The translations under genes and the position numbers were made by a program. Positions 38,401-50,400 of a stretch of 64,000 nt of DNA are shown here, piece after piece; position 1 is the first letter of the stretch; each line of letters opens with the position of its first letter. The stretch spans positions 6,386,001 to 6,450,000 of the forward strand of contig NC_062253.1 in NCBI RefSeq assembly GCF_905475465.1, read 5' to 3'. Origin of the DNA: Pieris napi (Eukaryota; Arthropoda; Insecta; Lepidoptera; Pieridae). Below the pieces are notes generated by a model. That model was given only the letters and a program-made list of their open reading frames with translations, was not told where the DNA came from and did not search any database.

Positions 38401-41400
38401 CGGTCATACATATGAATCACTCAGACACGAACGAGGCAAGAGCGGCTGTAGCATATTTATGAATCTTTAAATATCTTCTAATAAGTGCATATAACAATAT
38501 CAATTAATAAATTGAAATACAACGAGAGCTGGGACGAGGTCAATATAGCAATATATTAATTTAAAAAATATGTTCAAACACTTTCTACGTGTGACGCAGT
38601 TAACGATCAAATTACTGGTTCAAAAGGCATAGGGGTTAAGTTAGAGCAATTGGTTCTACTTATAATCTTAATTGTGTTAAACGCCTTACTTTGTGCCTGT
38701 AATTTAATTAATGGTGAAGTTTCTCGCAATTAAGAATTGAATTTATGTGTAAGTTAACACAACTTGTGTGTGTTAGGTAGATTGGTTTTAGACGTATATA
38801 AAAAAATCGTCTTTTTTATGTAAAAGTAGGCAAACGGGCAGGAGGCTCACCTGATGTTAAGTGATACCGCCGCCCATGGACACTCGCACTGCCAGAAGGC
38901 TCGCAAGCGCGCTGTCGGCCTTTTAAGAATTGGTACGCTCTTTTCTTGAAGGACCTTAAGTCCAATTGGTTCGAAAATACTTCAGTGGGCTGCTGGTTAC
39001 GTTTAAACGAAAACTTTATATGCATAATTTATACTATATACCTAAATAGTTTTATTTTTAAGTTTCAACGCATAAGTATTCCCTATGAAATGTTATTGTG
39101 TAATCGCTTTTTATTTTTAAACGTTATTAATTTGTAATACTTAAAAAACCTATAGTGTTATTGTAAAACGAAATGGAAACAATGAACGTTTCGCTTATTC
39201 GCGATTGGTCAACATCGTCACTAGTCCAATCTAACGCACGCTATACGATCCATCATTTCGTTTAAACAATCACAAAGCGAAACGTGGCATTGCTTTTATT
39301 TCGTCGTACACTCAGAACATAACCTCAAATGCAGTAAAACGCAAGACGGTAGGAACGAAAGTCGTATCTTCTCTTCGGACAAGTACGTGTACCAGTGTCG
39401 CTTGAGATTTAACCAAATTAATCAAATACTTAGGAAGCTTCTCGAAGGGAAACTTTTAAAAAATTGTTCGTACCTTTGTAGGTTACATGGGACCACTATA
39501 GGCCCTCAGGCGTGGATTGGTCAAGGCATCAATTAAAATTAATGACTTTCGTATTTACCGGATTTTACTGTATATATGTCAGCTAGGTTGGCATTGGCGT
39601 TTCTGTCAGCTACCATTGTCAATATGTCACAGGGCTCTTAAATTAACAACGTCAAAGACAAAACAGTTTATTAGAGTCTGACTAACGAAAGAAGATAACG
39701 AAAAAGCGCGGCAAATGCAACAAAATTTAGTATGGAATGGAAAAGTTTGATATGTTTATATTTATAAACTTACTTGATACTTGATTTTATTTTATTATTT
39801 TTCACATTGAAAGTAACTGTATTTTTATGAAATTAAACACTATACGTATTTAGTATTTTACTATTGATACTTAAAATGACTAGCATTGCATGGAAAATTA
39901 AACTATATCTACTATATAAAAATAAGTCGGGTTTTCCTTCCTGACGCTATAACTCCAGAACGCACGAACCGATTTCCACGGTTTTGCATTCGTTGGAAAG
40001 GTCTCGGGCTCCGTGAGGTTTATAGCAAAGAAAATTCTGGAAAAAGTTCAACAGAAAAGCGGGATCACCAAACGAAATGTTACATAAAACAAAGCCATCT
40101 GGTGGCGAAACGGAGTTCGCCGAGTTTGCTAGTTTATTATAAAACACAACTTTATTCGGAATAATCAAAATCAGAATCCAAAAAATCAATGAAACAAGGT
40201 TTAGGCTTTATACCTGTTAACTATTCGGAAACAATATTTAATAGAAATAAAAATGAGTAATTGCATGAAGTATCAAGACAATAAATCATACTAATCTAAG
40301 AAATTCAGTGACATTTTGTGTTGCCATCCTTTCGGTTTTCAAAAAATTCAATTATCTTCTTTCATTAGCCAGACTCTATTTTATTTACCAATATTGCTGG
40401 ATCTATAAATTAACTACTATTCAGTAGTCGAATGTTATAGTGATTCCACTGTGAGGCAGCTGACAGCAATTTAAAAAATAAGTATTCTATATAAAACTTA
40501 AATATCTATAACACTTACCGGCGCGAACGTTAACGTCCCTAGAATGAATTGTACCAACTGGGTTTCTAGCAAGGCAAGCGTAGACCTGGGCATGAACTTC
40601 CTGACGGTAATCCTCAGCACGGAAAGGTGGGAAAACAAGGTTGCCATTCGGTAAGACCTGGAATATAAAAGAATGTTCAGAAATGTCTATTTGTTTCTTA
40701 AGATTATGAATTAAAAATCATCTTGTAATAAAAAAATAGGACAATACTAATACATAAATAATCGTAAAGACACTATCTCGTAAAAGCATTGTCAAACATA
40801 TACGAGAAATGTTATGTTATCTCCTGGTAGTTGATGTAAGTTGGATTAACGTTCTAGAATTAGCCTTAAGCCAGATGTTTTTAAAGCCAGTCGACCAGAA
40901 GCATGTCTCTATCACCTACATATAAACGCGAAAACGATGTTTTTATATTTGAAAAAAAAAAAACTTTCTATTTAAAATTAACCTCATAGTTTAGTTAGCT
41001 TATTAAATTAATTTATATAAAATGGGTATGCTTCCTGAGAATAGCTAAAGTAAAGAACAAGAGAACATTCCATTCCAAGCATTTTTGCCGACACAAAATG
41101 AGAAAATAATGTAGGGTAACTGACCTGTCGCAATCCAGGAACGTCACCAACAGCGGTGCCATCAGCTCGTACCCAAATGACATCGGGAGGGGGGGATCCT
41201 CTTGCGGCACATTCCACTACGGCACCAGTCGTGTTACTGAAATCCACTCGGTTTGGGGGTTCCTTCATAAATATCGGTCCGATCGTTTCGTCCTCGCATC
41301 GCACTGCTCCTGAAAGATGCCAAACAATTTAATGTTTACAGCTGTTCATAAGAAATTATTCTAGTTTAAAAGTTTACAGTTCGGTCGATCGTGCCGTGCA

Positions 41401-44400
41401 ATTCGTCACTCGCTTTTTCAAAACGAATCGTGCAAAACGATTGTCACTGTCCTCACGATAGTTTAAAAAGGCAACTCAATGATTTAGATATAGTCCATTG
41501 AAATGTTGCATTTGCTGAACATTTGTTAGAGGACGCAATCTTGGAATAAATAATAGGTTGCTCGATAGACGAAAAATATGGCACAGAGCGCCCCACGCTT
41601 TTTCACAATAATACCAGTATTTTTTGTTCACTACTATTTTCAACCTAAATTAGGAATTATTTTTCATTTTTCAGTTTGATGTGCTTTAAAAGCGTGTGTT
41701 CTAGTTTTTTAAAACTATTTTTTATTTTTTAACTAAATTTTTATATTTTTTTCATTTTTTTTTTTTCGGATTATTGCATTGTCATCGATCTTTGACAGGT
41801 GCGCAAAGTTTGAATTAAATCTGTTCGTTAAAAGTGGGTAAAAACGAGTCCGAAGGAACTACAGGTGAAGCTAATATAAAGCGTGTAAAAAGGCGTGAAA
41901 ACACGTTTTTGACTATATCTCCTAAACTATCCAACTGTGTAACTTTTTATCAAAATGCCAAAATTCAAAAGTTATAAGTAAAAAATCCGTTTTTGCTTAT
42001 TAACTTTTTTCTTTTGATTTTATCAAAAAATTATGTCAGAACAATTTTGTAGAGAATCTGAAGATTTTCCTCAATAATTTTTCGTTTCCCGCGCTATAGA
42101 CTTGTGAACTGTCAAAGACAAACGCGTTGCCTAACTAAAAAAATAAATTATGTTGATTGGAAAATCTAACATACATTAATGAAGTTCTTATTTAATACTT
42201 GAATACTATAGAACATTATTAAATTATTTCTTATAACTCTTATATATATAGGCATCGAAAAACTTTTTAACGAGAACTTTATATGCACAATTTATTTATA
42301 TTTGTTTTTTGTTTTTGTTTTTAATTTCAAGTGTCAAAGCATATTTTGTTTTATATATATATATTTAGTTCATTAATTATGCATTCCATGCAGACCCGTC
42401 CCATTATACATACACATAGTGCTATACCTTTAAATTGAGTTATTTCCACAGTCTTTATACGTGAAATTTTTAGTTTCCTTTAGACAAATTGAGACTTGAT
42501 GCGCAATATACATTTGCTCGCAAATTAAATGTAAATTGAATTATCAAACTTGACTAAGAACGCTGATCACCTATTGGGCATTAATTATTAAGTATTTCGC
42601 CCGAGTGGTTTTCGTGTATTGTGACAAGATTTTTGTGAACTCAACAATAATACTTATATAAATGTCTATTGATTCCAAATTTAAAAAATAACTTTTTTTT
42701 TAATTTATTTATTAGCCGGATACAAAGTCCATTGGCAATAATTTACTTTGAAAGTGTAGTATTGCCATAATTCGTGCACGTATACGTTCATTTCAATCAT
42801 TTTAAAACCGTGTAAAAGATACGCTGTATTAAAAGGAAGGGTGCTCAATGCTCATCAACATAGTTCGCTGTGCTGAAAGAATTGTACTTGAAAAAGATTT
42901 TTAACCTAACAAGAGCATGAGTAGTTAACTGTTATTAACATGCTCACATCAATTTATTCATTAACAACGTGATAGAATAACTAGGTTAATTGTTTACCAA
43001 GGTTCATACGAGAGTTTGCTAGTACTTTATAGTTAAAACTTTATTTTTACATCGTTCTGGTACCACTGTATACTATAAACTTTATTTTTACATCGTTCTG
43101 GTACCACTGTATACTATAATATGAGGGCGATATAGTAAGGGCTATTAGTCGTTTGTAACATCTCATGTTAAAACAAAAACCGCGTGACCCGAATACTGGC
43201 TTGTAGAAAACACTTGACGTCCCTACATACGCATATTTTTTCATACGAATTTGCAGGTACAACGCAAGTTATGCTCACGGTATAGAAAAATAAGTATGGA
43301 ATGTTAATGTAATTTGGGCTTCGAAAGTAAGCAACGTGCCATCATTGAACAATCATATTGAAATTTGCCTAAGTAAATGAAATAGTGAGAAAAGCGTCGG
43401 TAGTGATTCTATAAAAAAATATTCTGTGGTTTTGTTTCTACGTCGTATACAGAAAGCTTCAAGCTTTGAATGGAAGTTTTTAATTATGCGTAACAAAGCT
43501 CGTTTAATTTCACATGATTCGATTGCGTTGCTCATCCATTCTCGTAAATTAGATATGCAATATCAATTATTGGTATTACTAATTAATATCACTTAAGAGT
43601 AATGAATTATTAATGAAGTATTGAATTATTATATTAAAGTTAATTATCATAATACTTGATGGAGAATAAAATGTATAGTATATACAGTTAAATTTGTTTG
43701 GTTTAACAAGAAACCCGTACATTAATTCTTCCCTTTCGATAACGAAACTAAACGACATTTCTATAACGAATAAAAATGCTCGGTCTCTTGAAATTCATTA
43801 TAAAGAGTTTACACTATATGTATATGTGTTAATTAGTTTTACATTTAATTCTCTTACAAAATCAAGGCCTGTCATACAATCTCTATAAATATGGAAACAT
43901 AGTATAACTTAATAAATCTATCTAACAGATATAATATTTCTCTCCTTGACACGATGCGTGAACCGGAACAAAAAAAGATCAATTCTATATGGCACGTTCA
44001 CAAAACAAAATGTCTGCATACGACAGCAATGGCAGCCCTTATGAGGACTCGACCTAGTTCATAATGACGTCTTGCATAAAGCATCTTTGTAGCCCAGAGC
44101 CCTACTGCGACGAGCAAAAGAATAAGTGACGCGCTAATTGCGGCTAATGGTCGTCTTTTATTTTGAAATTACTAGTTCTAAATATGAATAGACGTTTAGT
44201 GAGCGAGTTAAATATGTGAGATTTTGACAGTTGACTTAGTTATCTTTGGTAATGCAATTTTCTTTAATTTATGGCAATTAATATAATAGGGATCTTGTGC
44301 TTATTTCTATTATCAATTATATAGACATATAATATATATGTATTTCTATTGGCAGTATAATTAGAGCATTGTAATAAGCCTAGAAATAACAAAAAAGTGA

Positions 44401-47400
44401 TTTTTATGAGTTGTAATAAAAAATAAATCAGTGGCGCTACAAGCTCTTTAGGTCTTGGCCTCAGATTTCTGAATCTGTTTGATGATCATTTTTAAATCTA
44501 ATAGGCAAGTAGGTTATCAGCCTCCAGTGCCTGACACAGGCCTCACGTTGTTTTCACCTTTCGAGCAAATGTTAAATGCGCACATAGAAAGAAAGTTTAT
44601 TGGTGCACAGCCGGGGATCGAACCTACGACCTCAGGTATGAGAGCCGCACGCTGAAGCCATTAGGACAACACTGCTCTAATGAGTTGTATTAGCGCCACT
44701 TATTTAATTAATTATTTAACAATACAAAAATCATAGCATATCACTTTCAAGCAATGTCTTCTAGGCAACTTTTAATTACTTATTACGAAATTAATAACAA
44801 TTATTAAGATTTTTCATATAAAATAGGAGCTCTCACGTAAGTTTTAATTATCTTAATTGTGTGAAGCGTTTTTGTTAGTGGACGGGGACAAAAAATGGCA
44901 ACAATCTGTCCAAGCACAAAAACTTGCGTGCAGCAGATGTGCGCGTACGCAGACACGTGATTGGTTGGAACCGCGACAGATGTGATGACTAACATCCGTG
45001 TGGTTAAGCATCATTCTCAAAGTACATAGATTATAAAGTTTCATAACAAATTGTATAAAAAGCAAAGACTTAGAAATCACGCACTTGTTTTGGTGGAGAG
45101 CGTAGTTTCGATAAATCTAAATCTCTTGATTTGAGAAGCTAATTGATGCTAAAATAGTGATAGCTGTCTCCCCATTTTGTCTATAAATTAGATATTAAAG
45201 ATCGAGTGATAATATGTAGAACTTCAAAGAAACTTGTTAAATTACGTTCCTTCTCATGGCGGATATCGAAATTATATCTCAGGCATTTTCATCAAATGCT
45301 TCCTAATTTTTCGTCACACTCATTTGCTTTTAATGAGATACGAGTGCGATAAGGACTCGCTATTGAGAATTATAAAACTATAAGTTTTGTTAAATAGTCG
45401 AGTTATAGAAATCGGAATACGGATGTATTTCGAACGAGAGATGTTCTGCAAATATATTCAAGTCTAGAGCGCTGTCAAAACGTCTAATTATATACCTAAA
45501 AGAATGGTATCACAGATCTTGAAATCGCTACCGTGCTTCGTTTAAATGTATTCTAAAGCCCAAATTCTTTGTGCATTTTTTTCGTCAACGCCTTAATTGT
45601 GGATGTTAGAAGGTAAACAAGAAGCATTAAATTTCACTATCTCGATGTTGTAATCAAGTATGTAGGTGCTCTCGTAAACGAACACCTGCGGCACCATCTG
45701 GTCGATCAAATGAACCTTAGGAATTTTTCTGATAACACGCGCTAGTACCTACATTCTTATGTATAATCTAGCTATTTAACAAGCTGTGTCCTGCAGTTAT
45801 AGTCGAGTTTATTTTCAAAATACGTTTTTTCGATAAATTGACTACAAAATATGGTTCAATACCAGTAGCTCCTGAGGTTTAATGAAACTTTGCAAACTTT
45901 GAAAAACAGATTTATAATATTAAGTATTGATAGTATAAGCTAAAAGATATTACATATTGCGTTTATTATTTTAGGTAGATAGTATAAGCCTCATTTAGAA
46001 AAATAATGCTTTGTATTGAAAAAGTTACACAAGATTATAAAGACATTTAGATATTCGCGGTTTATAATACATAAGGTTATTAACATAGGAATAATGAAAT
46101 TAAATATAATTAATGACATTCAATCGATTTAATTTGAATATCAATTATACTTTAGTGATTAAGTAATTTAAATAATTGGCAAAAAACCATCGCAGTACAA
46201 TAAAAATTGTAAAACGGTTTGATCATTTTATACGAGGTTCACTGATGACTTAATGTAATCAATAGATACTTTCGGAATATTTCATCCAAGGCAAAACTCC
46301 TTTAAATAGATAGATATATCTCTTTAAACTAGAAATTAACGGGCTTTCTTGAAACAAGATAGAAATTAGGATATTGATGTAAGAATAAGGTATATTCTAA
46401 TTCGTAAAGTTATAATCTTATTTTGAACGCTGTGAAATATTAAAAGCTTCATATAGAAATGGTTTGACAACTCTTGAAACTGGATTCAATGTCTGACGCT
46501 CGTGCCTGAAGGCCGAGATGTGAGGAACTACTCGCAGATTTTGACATACTTAGCGCTAATTCCTCTCTGAATCTAAGCTTTGGCTTTAGTGTTGTCCAAA
46601 ATCGGTCTTGGTCTTGTTCTTGCATTTTCGCAAGACCAAGACTGGCCTAAGTCTCGTCTTGGTTTAAATAAGCCTTCCTTAGGGTCTGTTTCACAATGTA
46701 CGGATAAGTTCCAAATTAGCTATTTATTACTTATTGGTAGGATAAACACTATTGTTGCGTTTCACGACTGTCACATAGCGCTATTCGTCACATAAAGTCC
46801 ATAAGTTAAGAGTCCGATGAATGTCAAATAGCACAATTTATCTTCCAAATAATGTATGTATTGCCTATGCAATGGCTATCCATTCGGCTATATGTACCAG
46901 CTACTTTATCCATACATTGTGAAACAGACCCTTAGTCTACTTCTAGTTATTTTAATTATATTGGCCAGTACTATTGAGTTCAATTCATTCCAAACTTTCA
47001 TCCCCATTTCTAGCTACTAAAAACAACTTGGGTGAGATTGAAAGGGTATGGGAACTCACTTCTACTCTTACTTGTATTTTTGTCTGAATTGTTGGTGTTA
47101 TATAAATAAAATTAGTTCCCGTTGAAATTCTTTAATTATTGAAATGTATTCGCGTAAATATAACATAGTATAGAAACAAAAAAATACCCGTTAATGCAGC
47201 ATTTATTATTAACATGTTTTAAATCTTTCAGTTCATTGTTTTGTTAACAATTCGTTGCAAGCGCGACCTGAATTATATAACCAACGGATTCGGTCACCAA
47301 ACTTATGTTTTAAAAATGTAAATGTAAATATTCGTTAAGAAATATTTATATAACGTGTTGCGTTTCATACTAAATCGTCTAATGGAGAAACTTGGTATAT

Positions 47401-50400
47401 AATATGGGAGCATTCAAGTATTACGTCACGCAATTTTTGGAGATTATTGACCCCCCCCCACATGTAACGCGCCGTAACGTTTTTCTGTACCCAAATATAG
47501 TAAAACGTTTCGTGACCACCTAGTGACTCTTTATACCATTATGTTGTGTAAAGTACTTGAAAGTCGAAAATAATATTAACAATAACGCGTAATTCAATCC
47601 CCGCCCCGCATCGTAACGTTTTACAAAAGCAACCCCCCCCCCCCAAATATTCGTTACGTAATACTTGAACGCTCCCTATGTCATTTAAAGTATTTTAATT
47701 GTTATATGTCATATATTAACTAGTTTAAACTGCGACAGCCAAAATGTGCCATGATTAATAAGGTCCAAGGATATGTCATAAAACACCCCTTCCAATATCT
47801 ATTTTTTACAATTTTAGTCATAAAAGAGGTGACTGCAAATAGGCAGTTCAGTATTTTGAATGTATACTTTGAAGCAACCGCAATGGCAAGTGCTCAGAAT
47901 TAATGAGCCCGTTACGCAACTGTTAATCTCATTACCTCTCGGAATACTTTAACATTTTTGAAACGAAAAAGAGGTTAGGATAGCTGATACATAATTCATT
48001 AATAATAATAAAGCCCGTTTCATTTTCAATCATGACAAAAACTAATTATAATACATAGCTTAGATTGTTTTACATTTTTTTTTTTTTCTTTTGATTGTTA
48101 TTCTATATTCTAGCTTCCTTCAGTACCGTCGATCGGAACCCCTTCACGGGTAAAGGCCTCCTACAGCTTTTTCCAACTGACTCTGTCTATGGCTCTCTTT
48201 CTCCATTCGTTTCCTGCTACCGCTTCTATTTCTTCTATCCACCTTTTTTTTGGGCGTCCTCTTCTCCTTCTTCCACTTGGTCCTTTCCATACAGTTGTCT
48301 TTAACGTCCACCTATTATCGGTGTATCTTGCTTTATGTCCCTCCCATTGCCACTTCTGTTTTAGGGCATAATGTAAGGCATCTATAACTTTTGTTCTTCG
48401 TCTTATTTTTTCGCTTTTAATTTTATGTATTTTTCTTATTTTAAGTACGCTTCTTTCCATTGCTTTCTGGCATGCTACTAGTTTAGTTTTTATTTTTGGA
48501 TTGTAAGTCACAATGATACATAATTCATTAAGAACTTTTAAAAATAAATGCATCACTATACCCTCGCAGAATGTACGAGGATTTGAAAATATGGCATACA
48601 ATTTTCTTGTCAAAACACCTTTTGTCTCAATATAGCCCCTATCCTAAACAGACTAGCTTAGCATCTATGGCGCATGACTCCATGGATAGTATAAGTTCAT
48701 TCACCCTACGAATTCCTCCACACGTCGTCCTCGTTATCCCTGTCACTGAATTGTCTAAATTCAGAGTAACACGCATATCTTATACAGTTTTAATACTGCA
48801 CACCAGTCAGTAAAAATACCTTCGCAAATACAAAGTTAATAATTGTTTCTAAATATTTTGAATTCTGTGTTTATAAGGTTATAGTTATTTTTATTGTTTT
48901 CTTTTTAGCCATTATTGTTTCACATGGTGGATATTTTAACCTTTCATCTATTTAATTATTGTTAACTTATATATAGCCTAAGTAATTGAAAAGACGTTAT
49001 AACTTTCATAAATATTTAGATTCCTAAATTCTCTATTAAATATATAAAATTATTGAGAGTGTTTTGTTTTAAATTCGCAGATACATTTACAGATTTGTGT
49101 TTGGCTGATTGATATTTTTTAATAATGAGTTTCTAAATACCTATTCGAAGGAATTTTTAAAGCTCTTTGGACTATCATAGCGTGAACGATCTCGTAAGAT
49201 TTATTCAAATACTAAGAAATGAGCTTATTCACCATCTTAATACAGACTTATAAGTTATAACCCATAATTGTTCTAACAATGATTAATCGGAAGCGTTAAG
49301 TCATACATCCTAATCGAATATCTCGGAATGTAACGTATTTGCTTGGTGCGGATTCAATTTCCGTTGTTCCAGCATAGCATATCAAGTGACGCGGCATTGG
49401 GTGTAATTTAGAGATTTCTTCAATTGAATAATCATCGTAGCTGAACTGTGCATGGGAACAAAACACTTTTATTCAACATCAACCATTTCAGTTTAATCTT
49501 TTACACGTATGTTTTAGAGTTTAGTAATTTGCTAGCTCTTTTCTATTTGTTATGTTTCAATTAGTATATCATTTAATTTTAAGTAACTTACTGGTTTCAA
49601 ATAAAAGGTTTTAACAGGATTGGATTTTGAAAGGTCTATTCAGCTCTTAATCCAATTAAAAAACAATTCGACGACCCATTGGTCTAGACTAGTGGTTAGT
49701 ACGACTGACTGCGAATCCATGGGTCCCGGGTTCGATCCCCGGCTGAGACGAACATCGATGTGATGAGCATTTGGTGTTGTGCTTAGGTCTTGGGTGTTTA
49801 AATATGTATTTATAAGTCTATCTATCTATAATATGTATGTATATCCGTTGCCTAGTACCCATAACACAAACTTCACCAGCTTAGCGTGGGACTAGGTCAA
49901 TTGGTGTGAATTGTCTATAAAAAAAAATTAAAAAAAATTGCTCTTGCTTAAACCATATTTTTCAGGTTAATCAGCTGGCTTATTTTTATATAATTTATAT
50001 AATATCAACGAAAATCCTAAGCTCTAGGGATAGAAAATTAAATTAACCTAATTGTATTCCGTTGCCTCATTTTATGTAGAAACGTAGGCTTTTGAAGCCC
50101 GAAGTCGAATAATCAAACCCGTATTAAATAAATAGTTTATGTAAATTTATTTTAATTTATTTTATTAAGACAGTCAAAGTGTTTAATTTTTCACAAGGCG
50201 GCGTATTTCCTATAAAACATATTCCAAAGCATTGATATCAAGCTGTTACATTTAGAAAACAATTGATAATATGTATTAGACTTAAGTGTCATAGGTTAAA
50301 AGATTACTTCTGTTGACAGAAGCGACAACGAGGTGACGGAAATAAACATATTATATGATATTTTGGTATTGGTATTTAAAATTATTGAATGAATGTTTAG

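Larger units (their letters stand above)
37015..40518 (-). other. Dscam1: Intron between Ig1 and the exon 4 array (3.5 kb)
   Basis: Contains repeats D and C and one Helitron-type element. CCCTATTATA at 37159-37168 also occurs on the other side of the array (33047-33056). Confidence 0.85.

Noticed and set aside
44804..45080. Two overlapping minus-strand frames
   Set aside because: Cysteine-rich but without domain or splice context; probably chance.
46580..46795. 71-codon frame with repeated LGL and DQDW
   Set aside because: Arises from the fold-back repeat and the adjoining MITE.
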